DNA from: G020353115 sp964640125
Lineage (GTDB): Bacteria > Bacteroidota > Bacteroidia > Bacteroidales > VadinHA17
DNA: 64,000 bases
Assembly: GCA_964640125.1 (NCBI GenBank)
Contig: CAZXGG010000004.1
Location: 1-64,000, forward strand
Reading direction: 5' to 3'
In this document: one piece after another, positions 1 through 8,391 of the stretch
Numbering within the stretch: the stretch's first letter is position 1
Layout: the number at the start of each line of letters is the position of its first letter
The notes under the pieces: model-generated
The model's database searches: none
The model's input: the letters and a program-made list of their open reading frames with translations, nothing else
What the model was told of the DNA's origin: nothing
Position numbers and translations under genes: made by a program

Positions 1-869
1 GCGGCTACCTTGGTGATGAGCTGTTTTTTCAGGGGCTGAAGGAGTATTTTAATCATTACAGGTACAGGGATATTTCATCAGCCGGATTCAGAGATTTTAT
101 GGGCTATAGTACCGAAACCGATCTGACCGATTTTTTTAATTCCTGGGTCTTTTCTCCCGGATTTCCACATTTTTCAGTTGATTCATTCACTGTAAAGCAA
201 ACTGCTGCAGGATACGATGTCCGGCTCTTTCTCCGGCAAAAACTGAAAGGAACGGATGCATTCTCTTTTTCCAACCGGGTTGAGGTCATGTTTATGGATA
301 ACACCTGGCATTCACATACTGAAACAATCGATTTTTCGGGAGAGCATTCGGAAAAAAGTCTGTTAATTTCTTTTCTTCCTTCGGTGGTTATGGTGGACCC
401 TGAAGAGAAGGTTGCTGATGCCACAACGGATAATTACCTGGTTATCGATGCAGTCGGAGAGTATGCGTTCGATGCTACCTATTGTGTCGTTCATGTAGAT
501 GAAGTTACCGATTCTGTTCTTCTCCGGGTTGTTCATAACTGGGTTGCTCCGGATAATTTCAGGCAGGATAGAGAGAATCTGGTTATTTCCACATCAAGGT
601 ACTGGACAATTGAGGGTGTCTTTCCCGGATCATTTGCTGCCAGGGGTTCATTTTTTTATAATACAGCAACATCGAATCGTTCAGGATGGCTTGATCCAGA
701 CCTGGAGATCCGTTCAAAAGACGACCTGATCCTGTATTACCGGGAGGGGCCGGTTGCTGATTGGGAGATTTGTGATTGTTCAGTTGATGGAGATAACATT
801 TCGGGAGAAATTAGGGTCAACAACCTTCATCCCGGTGAATATGCGATAGGGCATTACCTCCTCAAATGA
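1..869 (+). CDS. M1-family aminopeptidase-like protein, C-terminal part (5' end outside window)
   Basis: The reading frame is open from the first bases of the window, so the gene starts upstream and only its last ~289 codons are seen. The visible start reads GYLGDELFFQGLKEYF, followed by YRDISSAGF and DLTDFFNSWVFSPGFP. This pattern (an active helical region, then a linker to a C-terminal beta domain) is typical of the part of M1/gluzincin peptidases that follows the HExxH zinc site; the zinc site itself would lie outside the window. The remaining ~230 residues are beta-rich and carry no motif I recognise. An exported peptidase is likely but cannot be confirmed, because neither the N-terminus nor the active site is visible. 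The internal ATG at 99 is not the true start, since homologous sequence continues upstream of it. The gene ends in TGA at 867-869 and is followed by a repeat-filled gap. Confidence 0.6.
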   Translation, partial: GYLGDELFFQGLKEYFNHYRYRDISSAGFRDFMGYSTETDLTDFFNSWVFSPGFPHFSVDSFTVKQTAAGYDVRLFLRQKLKGTDAFSFSNRVEVMFMDNTWHSHTETIDFSGEHSEKSLLISFLPSVVMVDPEEKVADATTDNYLVIDAVGEYAFDATYCVVHVDEVTDSVLLRVVHNWVAPDNFRQDRENLVISTSRYWTIEGVFPGSFAARGSFFYNTATSNRSGWLDPDLEIRSKDDLILYYREGPVADWEICDCSVDGDNISGEIRVNNLHPGEYAIGHYLLK

Positions 870-955
870 CATCTTAATAATTTATATTCAATTGACTCAC
901 CGGTTGACTTGGAAGGGGATCATCCCAAAGGATCAGAAAGTCTATTGCACTAAAT

Positions 956-1023
956 ACTCGTCGCCCCAGCTGTAGTGGAGCGACGAGAATACTTTCGTGC
1001 CCCGACTTAAGTCCGGGGTACGA
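956..1023. repeat. 68-bp palindromic intergenic repeat, copy A
   Basis: This 68-bp unit contains two hairpins: CTCGTCG paired with CGACGAG, and CCCCGACTTAAGTCCGGGG. A second copy of the same length lies at 1546-1613, with about nine substitutions. The pair brackets the other palindromes in the 870-1680 gap. The gap contains no credible gene. It resembles REP/BIME-type intergenic repeats, but I cannot name the family. Confidence 0.8.
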
Positions 1024-1121
1024 CTTTTAGTTTGATGAACATCTGGCAAATGTGTGGTCCATGCAACATTTTCCCGTCGTATAACATCGCAGTTGGCCCG
1101 TTTTACCAGGTATCCTGCCAA

Positions 1122-1368
1122 CCCGGGGCTTTCCATGCTTTCGCATGGACACCCCGGGCTATAAATATGTCACTCCTGCCTGCCGGCAGGCACGGCCTAC
1201 GGAGTTTACAATGAATTATTCTGACTCGTTTTAGTTTTTAGTCATTTAATTTACCCCGGAAGGGGTAGAAATATGAACCGGAGCGAAGCGGAGCTCACCG
1301 AAGGTAATAACCACCGGTGCAAACCGGTGGGTTAGATGAACAAGGAGATAACAACCCTACAGGGGTTG
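1122..1368. repeat. Cluster of short hairpins, several with GNRA-type tetraloops
   Basis: Four hairpins are visible. 1122-1158 is a two-part stem (CCCGGGG/CCCCGGG outside, TCCATGC/GCATGGA inside) with loop TTTC, which reads GAAA on the minus strand. 1252-1267 is TACCCC/GGGGTA with loop GGAA. 1311-1330 is CCACCGGT/ACCGGTGG with loop GCAA. 1352-1368 is CAACCC/GGGTTG with a five-base loop. A further palindrome, GCCTGCCGGCAGGC, lies at 1178-1191. Three of the four loops fit GNRA on one strand, which hints at structure formed as RNA or as folded single-stranded DNA. No transposase gene is nearby. Confidence 0.7.
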
Positions 1369-1545
1369 AATATTCAAATGTAAGGTGTTATTATTCAACC
1401 CCCTGCCTGCCCGTGCTTTGCAAGTCGCCTCTATAAAATCCCCCTTAATCCCTCTGCCTTGCTGGCCTGTCTGACGATTTTTTGCTTATGCACTTAAAGG
1501 AACCGTCTGACCCATTGCGGGTCTGACGGATTGGGTTTGCTGAAA

Positions 1546-1613
1546 ACTCGTCGCCCGAGTTGAAATCGAACGACGAGAATACGTTCGTGCCCCGGCTTAA
1601 GTTCGGGGTACGA
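1546..1613. repeat. 68-bp palindromic intergenic repeat, copy B
   Basis: This is the second copy of the unit at 956-1023, in the same orientation, with both hairpin stems kept (CTCGTCG/CGACGAG and CCCCGGCTTAAGTTCGGGG). Most differences fall in the loop between the arms of the first stem, so the stems look conserved and the loop looks free. It lies about 70 bases beyond the 3' end of the MuiA-family gene, which ends at 1681. Confidence 0.8.
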
Positions 1614-1680
1614 ATTCTTGAAATCCCTCTGTCTGACGGATATTCAGTGGAACGCTCTTACATCCAAACCATACAATCCT

Positions 1681-3288
1681 TTACAGATCAATGATCTTGT
1701 TCTTCGGATATTTTACCGAAAAGGATAACCTGTATTTTTCAGTTTGAGCGGGATCCAAAGTCAGTCTCCAGATCAGTTTTCCTGAATCTTTCTGGAACTG
1801 TGAACCGGCAGTTTCCAGATACTTAATTTCAATCTCCTTGTTGGTGGAGAGAGGGAACTGGTCCTCCAGGGTGATGTTCACCGGAGCATTTTTCGTATTT
1901 CGCAGGGATATTTCCCAGGTGCGGATCTCTTCCCTGTTAAACCCGATGATCTTTCTACTGCTAAAATCTTTCAGGTCTTCCCTGATGATCACAATACTTC
2001 TGTCCCTTCCGAGTGAAAGATCGAGTGTATCCTGTGTATTTCGCACATCGAGGTATGACTTACCGACGAATGTTCCTTCAAAAAACAGGTTCATCTCACC
2101 GGAAAGGAGGTTTCGCTCCTCCCAGCCGGTGACACGGGCAATGAGAAAGGCATCCCTGTCGATTTTTGGAGCAGCGTAGTATTCATAGCTTGCTGGCATG
2201 GTAAAGTTTTGCAGATCAACCATGTGGTGTTTTCCATCGGAAGGGATGGTATAGGGGATAGCGATGTTGAACTCGATGCTTGTGGGTGCTTCAGCCACCT
2301 CAGTATAATCAGCCATAGTTAATGCTTCTGCTGCTTCAAACTCTTCATCTGCTGCGAGGCTACGTTCAGCTTTTTTCATGGATGCTGCTCCCCTGACTGC
2401 CACTGCTGGTTGTGTGTATGGTTCCACGAAACTGAGGTACCAGGGGTAGATAACGGGTTTAACACCCGGCAAAGAAGGATTGCTGGTAGAGAGGATCAGT
2501 GGGACTTTATCCCAGTTTTCACCGGTAGCCTGGAAAACTTTTGCTTTGTAGTTCACCTCGATTGGCTTTTTAATGTCTTCCGCACGGATATCATAGGAGG
2601 GCACCCAGCCTGCATTTGAGACAATGTAGCTGAGCTCAAAGCTTCCCCTGGCAGAAGCGTTTGAACTGACATTGCAGATCACTTCGCTCGTTGGTCTTTT
2701 CCTTTGTGAAGCGATTGTTGAAAGCTGCTTTCTGACCTGGCTGATCTCTTCGTTCAACCGGGCAATGGACTGACCAATTTCCAGCTGTTTTGTCTTTACT
2801 TCAGACAGTCGGCTCCTGAAAAAATCGACAGCTTCCCTCAATTCAACGGTTTTTACTCCGGCTGTTTGCCCACCGATCGATTTATTAGCCAGCAGGATGT
2901 CCTCCTCATGCGTATACACAGCGAGGGTTACGTTTTCAGTGGCTACTTTCTGTTCCAGCTCCTTCAGTTTTTTTTCCAGTTCCAGCACTTCCTGGCTTTT
3001 TTCCTGGGCTTTAAGGTAATTGATCTGATGGATAACCGACAGGATAGTAAAGTTCCCTTTTCCACTGACCTGAATGCTTTCCGGGTTGATATTATCCGGC
3101 AGGTCATAGAACATGATTTCATTTGTTCCGGCGGCAAGCTGGATTGTTCCGGTACGGATTACCTGGGCTCCCCGGAGAAAAACCGTGACTTCCTTGATTT
3201 TACTGTCGATGGGAACAGGGTTGTCGTTTGGTTTTCCGAGGGCGGTTGCGAGAAAAAAGATAATTAGAAAAGCGATCGATTGTTTCAT
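1681..3288 (-). CDS. MuiA-family protein (DUF4140/DUF4139), exported
   Basis: A 535-residue protein with a signal peptide (MKQSIAFLIIFFLATALG). A DUF4140-like N-terminal domain (about residues 25-115, with KEVTVFLRGAQV) is followed by a charged coiled-coil segment (about 90-200) and a DUF4139 beta-domain to the end. This order defines the mucoidy inhibitor MuiA family, common in Bacteroidota and of poorly known function; the family name comes from an effect on mucoidy in another bacterium. The start at 3288 is preferred over the ATG at 3312 because it places the signal peptide exactly at the N-terminus. The gene stands alone, with repeats on both sides. A low-complexity Ala/Glu-rich loop (about residues 310-345) interrupts DUF4139. 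The family assignment is firm; the role is not. Confidence 0.88.
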   Translation of the reverse strand: MKQSIAFLIIFFLATALGKPNDNPVPIDSKIKEVTVFLRGAQVIRTGTIQLAAGTNEIMFYDLPDNINPESIQVSGKGNFTILSVIHQINYLKAQEKSQEVLELEKKLKELEQKVATENVTLAVYTHEEDILLANKSIGGQTAGVKTVELREAVDFFRSRLSEVKTKQLEIGQSIARLNEEISQVRKQLSTIASQRKRPTSEVICNVSSNASARGSFELSYIVSNAGWVPSYDIRAEDIKKPIEVNYKAKVFQATGENWDKVPLILSTSNPSLPGVKPVIYPWYLSFVEPYTQPAVAVRGAASMKKAERSLAADEEFEAAEALTMADYTEVAEAPTSIEFNIAIPYTIPSDGKHHMVDLQNFTMPASYEYYAAPKIDRDAFLIARVTGWEERNLLSGEMNLFFEGTFVGKSYLDVRNTQDTLDLSLGRDRSIVIIREDLKDFSSRKIIGFNREEIRTWEISLRNTKNAPVNITLEDQFPLSTNKEIEIKYLETAGSQFQKDSGKLIWRLTLDPAQTEKYRLSFSVKYPKNKIIDL

Positions 3289-3505
3289 GGGAACAGGTTT
3301 TTCATAATGCATCTCAAGTTACAAAAAATCGCTTACATCTCTTCCAGGATTTTCCAGGCTAAAAGTTGCATTCTTGGAATATGAAATGGGCCTAAAGCGA
3401 GAAAAACCTGCTATTAAAATACGAATATGAAAGAAGAAATGTGGGAAGGGAGTGAATAGCCCTTACTATCCAGAAGGCACCGAATACACCAGTGGAATAG
3501 GCTAA

Positions 3506-3667
3506 AAAAAATGGTGACAGCTTCCCCTTTTTACAATATTTCAGTAAACTCCTATAAATCAAAGATCTATTTAAATAAATCATTGAATTATGATCTTTCT
3601 ATGAAAAACAAAGAATCTTATAATCAATTAGATAAAAAATTAAAAGAGGAAGCTGTCACCATTTTTT
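3506..3667. mobile_element. MITE-like element with 27-bp terminal inverted repeats
   Basis: The 27 bases at 3506-3532 and the reverse complement of 3641-3667 match with only two mismatches; the shared core is TGGTGACAGCTTCC. The 108 bases between are AT-rich and contain no credible gene. The element lies in the 3289-3757 gap between two 3' ends/5' ends of minus-strand genes, and nothing else in that gap is recognisable. The size, the long near-perfect arms and the lack of coding capacity fit a non-autonomous miniature element. A bidirectional terminator is less likely because the arms are far apart. No target-site duplication is obvious. Confidence 0.55.
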
Positions 3668-3757
3668 CACTATTTTTTTAGTGATCACAATTTTTTTGTT
3701 TTTACTCCTTATCGTTTGTTTTTGATGGTTTTGAAGAATCAGCCGTATTGATACTTT

Positions 3758-4936
3758 TTAATCAAGGTAATAATCCCAGGCGCAAAAATTATCTCCTTTC
3801 AGTATGGAATGAGTAATTATGCATTTTTTGAATTCGGTTCCCAGAATCGGTTCCCAGAACTGTCTATCCCAACCAGCCGCACGATAACAGAAGATAGGAT
3901 CGATCCGGGGGTTATCTGCCTCACGCACCAGATTGCAGAAACAATAGGCTTTTCGCTTTTCTTTGTGGGTTTTGGCTTCCATATACTTTTGTCTGTTGTA
4001 AGGCACTTTGCTCATGTGCAGTATTTTACCATCAAATCCTGGGGGATCGACATAGCCACCGGTGGCGGTATTTCCCAGCTGCTCGTTCTTTGCCTGAAAA
4101 ATGGTATTGATGTCTCTGGTTTCTTCATATATCCTTTTAAATTTTGTGATCTCCTCGATCGGTCTGATCAGTGCAACCCTCGAAAGAATATCAAACTGTT
4201 GTTCCCTATTTGTGCATTCTTTCAGCCTGTCAATGCTTTCTGCCACCCAGGCACAGCGTGTATCAACCAGGGTATGTGGAATCATTGTGTCACCATCTTT
4301 CCAAATTTCCAGTGCCTTTTCCTCTCCTAAAACACGAACGAGTTGTTCTCTGTATACCTCGGGCCAGGCAAGAAATGAAGCCAAGATTTGCACCTTCTGA
4401 TTTTCAGAATGTTGGGGGTCGTAATGGTGATAAATCTCAACCATCTCAAGTTCCGGTGAAAGCCCTGTCTTATCCATATACTGATACAATTTACCCGAGG
4501 TCTCAGAAAATGTTTCAATCGGTCCCTCATTGTGTAACGAGTAAAAGTGCATTTTTCTCAGCATGTGCGTCTTAATATCACCGGAATTAATCTCTCTTGA
4601 GACCGGAAATCCAATTTCGGAATCAAAACCATCTACCGGTGTATCAAACCTGAAGATATGGGTTAAAGGCCCGGTGGTGCTACCAGCACAAGTTTTATTG
4701 AGCTCTTCGATTCTCGGGATCAGTTCTTCCCGTTTTTTAACCGGTTTTCTGATACCAGCAAAGAGGGTTTCATTTCTGACCACATGGTTGATGGTATTGC
4801 CCTGAACGTTGTTTATTCCCCATTTATTCAGGGGATTTATCTTCCATACAGCGGGCAGAGCAATAAAAGCCATGCTTTGGAGACTTTTGCTTATAAAAGT
4901 TCTCCTGTGAATACCGTTTAGAACATTTTTATTCAT
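3758..4936 (-). CDS. Tat-type exported protein: GyrI-like domain plus DUF6144-like domain
   Basis: A 392-residue protein. The N-terminus has a twin-arginine pattern (HRRTFI at residues 10-15) followed by a hydrophobic stretch (SMAFIALPAVW), suggesting Tat export. Residues ~75-195 look like a GyrI/effector-binding domain (GPLTHIFRFDTPVDGFDSE, then EMVEIYHHYDP). The C-terminal ~180 residues carry CFCNLVREADNP, FCYRAAGWDRQFWEPILG and LKGDNFCAWDYYL. These resemble DUF6144 or ATC-hydrolase-like proteins, with conserved cysteines and a closing GDxxC motif. The start at 4936 is chosen over 4975 because it follows an AAGAAGAAA stretch and places the Tat signal near the N-terminus. It is the last gene of the ten-gene operon, 55 bases after the methyltransferase gene. 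Ligand and function are unknown. Confidence 0.7.
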   Translation of the reverse strand: MNKNVLNGIHRRTFISKSLQSMAFIALPAVWKINPLNKWGINNVQGNTINHVVRNETLFAGIRKPVKKREELIPRIEELNKTCAGSTTGPLTHIFRFDTPVDGFDSEIGFPVSREINSGDIKTHMLRKMHFYSLHNEGPIETFSETSGKLYQYMDKTGLSPELEMVEIYHHYDPQHSENQKVQILASFLAWPEVYREQLVRVLGEEKALEIWKDGDTMIPHTLVDTRCAWVAESIDRLKECTNREQQFDILSRVALIRPIEEITKFKRIYEETRDINTIFQAKNEQLGNTATGGYVDPPGFDGKILHMSKVPYNRQKYMEAKTHKEKRKAYCFCNLVREADNPRIDPIFCYRAAGWDRQFWEPILGTEFKKCIITHSILKGDNFCAWDYYLD

Positions 4937-4991
4937 TGTTTCTTCTTTACTTTCATTTGCATTTGTGATCATCATGCATCATTGACAGAAC

Positions 4992-6443
4992 CTAATGTAG
5001 GTTAAGCTTGCGGGCTACCATGCGGACATGTGGGGTTGGCGGACCTCCCCAGTCGCCGTAATCGTCTACTTCCCGATAGATCAGGATCTCGAAATCCCTG
5101 AACAATTCCCGAAGCTCGCCGGGAGCCAGAGCGTGAACTCCTGGTGGAAAAGGATTTTCCGGGCGTTGAATAACATGCTCGAAAACGACATAGCCACCTG
5201 GACGGATAGAGGTCTTCAATCGGGCCAGGAAGTCGGTTTCCTCCACAGGAGCCCAGGACAGGATCATGGCTACCAGGTCCCACCGATCCCGACCGAAATC
5301 GAAATCTTCGTAAGACGTTTTGATGGTTTGAACTTTCAAGCCGGCCTTCTCCGCGTTGACTTGCATAACTGCCAGGCCTTTGGCCGAGAGGTCGATGCCG
5401 GTCACATCCCAACCGAGCCCCGCAAGGTGGATAGCGTTGCGGCCCATGCCCGCGCCGACATCCAAAGCCTGGCCTCCAGGTGTGATTCCCTTCATGACTT
5501 CCACCAGGAAGGCATTGGGTGAAGTCTTGAATCCATCCTTCTCCAATTCACCGGTCAGGGGTTTACCGAATAATGGATCGTAAATCATCTCGATACCCTC
5601 AGGCTGCTCGGTAAACTGGCTGCGGAGGACGTGCAGGCAGCGTCGGACTTCCGGCCCGGGAACACCTTTCGCATCCAGGCTCACTGCATAATCCCTGAGT
5701 GACGTTCGGCCCTGGGCTGTTTTGGCCCATTCCAGATAATTCAGCCACAAAGCTCGTACTTTCTGGCGATCATGCGATTCTGGTATATCGGGAACAATGG
5801 GGCGCAGGACAAAAATATTGTCAACCTGGAACTGGTCTTCGATGAAAGCGTCCAAAACAAAGCCAGCTGCGCTTGCCTCCTTCCCGACAGATTCGCGGGT
5901 CAAAATCTTCCCTTCCGGGCCGTGTTCTGACGGTTTCGGTTCAACAAGGACGATACATCCCCAGGGTTTCAAGCTGGTCTGAAGGTTCTTGAGCAGGGGA
6001 ACCGGATTGTCCATCCAATGATAGGCCCAGACCATGATCGCAAGGTCAAGACTGTTGGGTGGAAACCTGGCATCTTCGGGAAGGCTTAGTATGGGCTCGA
6101 CATTGGTCAGACCCAGGCGCAGGCATCGCCCCTTCAGGTAATCGACAGCCGCCGGGTCGATGTCGTTGGCGTAAACCTTTCCTTTTTCGCCAACCCGTGT
6201 TGCAAGGTGGACAGTAATTCGGCCGTGGCCGGCGCCCACCTCTCCGATGACCAAACCCGGTCTGATACCAAGAACATCCATAACCAGTTCCGGAGGCTGG
6301 ATATCGTTTAACCTGGTTTCCTCAGGTTCGGCCAGTCGGTTCGCATTACTGGATGTTTTGTCCGTCTCCTGTGCGGTCAGAATGGCTGCTAAACTTATCA
6401 GCAAAATATTCATTATCATAATTTTGCCCAGAATTTTTTTCAT
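4992..6443 (-). CDS. Tandem SAM-dependent methyltransferase with N-terminal export signal
   Basis: A 483-residue protein with two class I methyltransferase domains. The first has motif I at about residues 66-75 (IGEVGAGHGR), then YANDIDPAAV and a VWAYHWMDNP segment. The second has motif I at about 326-335 (ALDVGAGMGR), then VTGIDLS. A hydrophobic N-terminus (MKKILGKIMIMNILLISLAA) looks like a signal peptide or anchor, which is odd for an enzyme that needs SAM. The start at 6443 is fixed by AAGGAGGAG six bases upstream; the longer start at 6461 would put that ribosome site inside the gene. The DNA is clearly richer in GC, especially in third positions, than its neighbours, so it may have been acquired. 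It lies 14 bases after a PD40 gene in the operon. The substrate is unknown. Confidence 0.8.
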   Translation of the reverse strand: MKKILGKIMIMNILLISLAAILTAQETDKTSSNANRLAEPEETRLNDIQPPELVMDVLGIRPGLVIGEVGAGHGRITVHLATRVGEKGKVYANDIDPAAVDYLKGRCLRLGLTNVEPILSLPEDARFPPNSLDLAIMVWAYHWMDNPVPLLKNLQTSLKPWGCIVLVEPKPSEHGPEGKILTRESVGKEASAAGFVLDAFIEDQFQVDNIFVLRPIVPDIPESHDRQKVRALWLNYLEWAKTAQGRTSLRDYAVSLDAKGVPGPEVRRCLHVLRSQFTEQPEGIEMIYDPLFGKPLTGELEKDGFKTSPNAFLVEVMKGITPGGQALDVGAGMGRNAIHLAGLGWDVTGIDLSAKGLAVMQVNAEKAGLKVQTIKTSYEDFDFGRDRWDLVAMILSWAPVEETDFLARLKTSIRPGGYVVFEHVIQRPENPFPPGVHALAPGELRELFRDFEILIYREVDDYGDWGGPPTPHVRMVARKLNLH

Positions 6444-6457
6444 ATGCATCTCCTCCT

Positions 6458-7369
6458 TCATTTCAATTCTTTTGGTCTCAATTCTTCGATGATTTTTCCG
6501 GAGACCCAGTAAATGTCTCCATTTCCTTTGCCATTCCTGGTGAAAAACAGGTATTTACAATCAGGTGAAACAGTTGGACACCAATCAGATTCCTCTGAAT
6601 TCAAAACCGTACTTCTGAATGCCTGGCTCCATGAACCATTATTGAGACGGTAGCAAATATATAAATCGCTCTTGCCTTTCCCTCCTGGTCTTATGGCATC
6701 AAAAACTATATAACTTTCATCCCGTGCAATAAAAGGATGTGCTTCAGGGCTGTCTTTATTAACGCCCCCGCCTGGGTCCTCTACCCGTTGATATCCAGAA
6801 TCGGTATAAACATATTTTGCAATGATACCACGGTCTTTGCCAGCTTCCCTTCCGGAAATATCGGTAGTATAAATGGTTCTGTCAAGAGTTGAAGTGGCTC
6901 TCATTCCTGATTCAATTAGAAATTCCGGATTCGCCCAGCCATTGACTGTTTTTTGCAGAGACCATATTCCACCCAATTCTAATTCATTCAAACCGTGAAC
7001 ACCCGGATAACGGTTCATTAGCAATCGTTTCCCATCATACATGATATGGACTGCTCCTCCTTTGTATTTTTCTAAAAAGGGGGCTTTTACCGGAGCTGAC
7101 CAGCCCGTATCACTCAGATAGCAAACCATAACACCCACACCACTTCTGTTGAAATAGATTTCCTTTCCGTCCGGTGTAAACGATATTCCGTATTCCAATG
7201 CTTCAGACGATGAAACGATGTCGGGTGCAAAAACCTCCGGCGTCATTCCCGGTGGTTTCCGGCCGAGGCAGGGGCCTGTGAGATCGCGAAATCCTTCCTG
7301 TTGAGCACTTGAATAAATTAAACATAGTGTGAAGAACAGTATTCCCGGATATATTGTTTTCCTGTTCAT
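6458..7369 (-). CDS. PD40 (WD40-like) beta-propeller protein, exported
   Basis: A 303-residue protein with a signal peptide (ILFFTLCLIYSSAQ). The mature start has the family motif LTGPCLGRKPPGMTPEVFAP. PD40 blades follow: FTPDGKEIYFNRSG, GKRLLMNRYP, IARDESYIVFDA, SDLYICYRLNNGSW and VSPDCKYLFFTRNG. It ends with GDIYWVSGKIIEELRPKELK, the same closing motif as its three paralogs in this operon. PD40 propellers usually bind proteins or sugars and have no catalysis of their own. It is most like the C-terminal half of the 786-residue paralog, sharing the PEVFAP form and the GGVN blade. It lies 17 bases after the LVIVD-repeat gene. The role is unknown. Confidence 0.82.
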   Translation of the reverse strand: MNRKTIYPGILFFTLCLIYSSAQQEGFRDLTGPCLGRKPPGMTPEVFAPDIVSSSEALEYGISFTPDGKEIYFNRSGVGVMVCYLSDTGWSAPVKAPFLEKYKGGAVHIMYDGKRLLMNRYPGVHGLNELELGGIWSLQKTVNGWANPEFLIESGMRATSTLDRTIYTTDISGREAGKDRGIIAKYVYTDSGYQRVEDPGGGVNKDSPEAHPFIARDESYIVFDAIRPGGKGKSDLYICYRLNNGSWSQAFRSTVLNSEESDWCPTVSPDCKYLFFTRNGKGNGDIYWVSGKIIEELRPKELK

Positions 7370-7386
7370 AGCTTAATCATTTCCAT

Positions 7387-8391
7387 TTATTTATTTGGAT
7401 CGCTAACTTTTTTAAACCGGATGATCTCTAATCCGTCGGTCCCGTCGGCGACATAAATCAAATTACCTACAACCTGAATACCATTTGGCCTTCCCCCGTC
7501 AAAAAAAGAGCCGATTTTAATTGGATGAGCGGGATCAGTGACATCAATAGCTTCCAGTCCAAGTTCCCAGTTTATGACAAAAGCCAGGCCATCGAAAAGG
7601 TTCACACCGACAATACTACCTTCTGGTTTGTATGTACCCAACAGCTGGGGATCAGATGGGTCGGACACATCCAGAATCTCCAATCCCTGCAGCTTGTCGC
7701 AGATGTATGCAATACCATCCGAAACCTTGAGAGCATTCGTTTCTCCGCCGTTGTTGAAAGCTCCAATAAGGACCGGATTCTTTCTGTCGGATATATCCAA
7801 AACCTTAAGACCCGCTCTGTATCCCGTAACAAAAGCATTGGAGCCGACGATATCCAAAGAGAATGCAAGCATATCATCCTTATACTGGCTCAGGCGAACA
7901 GGTTTAATTGGATCAGACAGGTCAATGATATCAAAGCCGCCATTCCATTCGGTTAAATATCCGGTATTTACAACGACCTTAAGCTGATGGGGATCTCCGT
8001 CCCGGTCACTATACTCTCCGAAAAAAACCGGTTTCGAAGGATCACTGATGTCAAAAAGTTTCAATCCGTTCGTGTTGCAGGAAACGAAGGCAGTAGTTCC
8101 AACGATCTCGATACCACGGGATTGTTCGGCATCATCAATCTGTGCTATTTTTACGATATGTGCAGGATTACTGATATCAAGTATTTCCAGGCCGTTATCG
8201 AATTCACAGACGTACGCATAGTTTTCAACCACCAGAACGGTTACAGCCATTCCCCCGTCATTGAACTGTCCAACCTCTTCAAAAATTACTTTGTTCTTTT
8301 CCATTGGCCTGTGATCGGGACCAGACCATTCCCCTGTCGGCATCAGCGGGAAGACAAGGGGGACAATAACTGATATAATTGGGATTTTCAT
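7387..8391 (-). CDS. LVIVD-repeat beta-propeller protein, exported
   Basis: A 334-residue protein. After a signal peptide (MKIPIISVIVPLVFPLMP) it consists of about seven repeats of the form GLEILDISNPAHIVKIAQ, with variants LKLFDISDPSKPV, FDIIDLSDPIKPV, LKVLDISDRKNPV and LEAIDVTDPAHPI. These are LVIVD repeats, which build a beta-propeller found on bacterial surfaces. No catalytic motif is visible. The start at 8391 overlaps the TGA of the gene before it (ATGA), pointing to coupled translation; the longer frame to 8442 lacks a signal peptide at its N-terminus. A binding or scaffold role outside the cytoplasm is an inference from fold and export. Confidence 0.82.
   Translation of the reverse strand: MKIPIISVIVPLVFPLMPTGEWSGPDHRPMEKNKVIFEEVGQFNDGGMAVTVLVVENYAYVCEFDNGLEILDISNPAHIVKIAQIDDAEQSRGIEIVGTTAFVSCNTNGLKLFDISDPSKPVFFGEYSDRDGDPHQLKVVVNTGYLTEWNGGFDIIDLSDPIKPVRLSQYKDDMLAFSLDIVGSNAFVTGYRAGLKVLDISDRKNPVLIGAFNNGGETNALKVSDGIAYICDKLQGLEILDVSDPSDPQLLGTYKPEGSIVGVNLFDGLAFVINWELGLEAIDVTDPAHPIKIGSFFDGGRPNGIQVVGNLIYVADGTDGLEIIRFKKVSDPNK

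Noticed and set aside
942..1214. Short frames on both strands between 942 and 1214
   Set aside because: They run through palindromic repeats and have no start context or protein family features.
3392..3583. 63-residue open frame on the minus strand across the MITE-like element
   Set aside because: It covers one inverted-repeat arm, is very hydrophobic by chance of AT-rich DNA, has no ribosome site and no family resemblance.
5002..5412. 136-residue arginine-rich frame inside the double methyltransferase gene
   Set aside because: It is an out-of-frame reading of GC-rich DNA; the methyltransferase motifs lie in the other frame.
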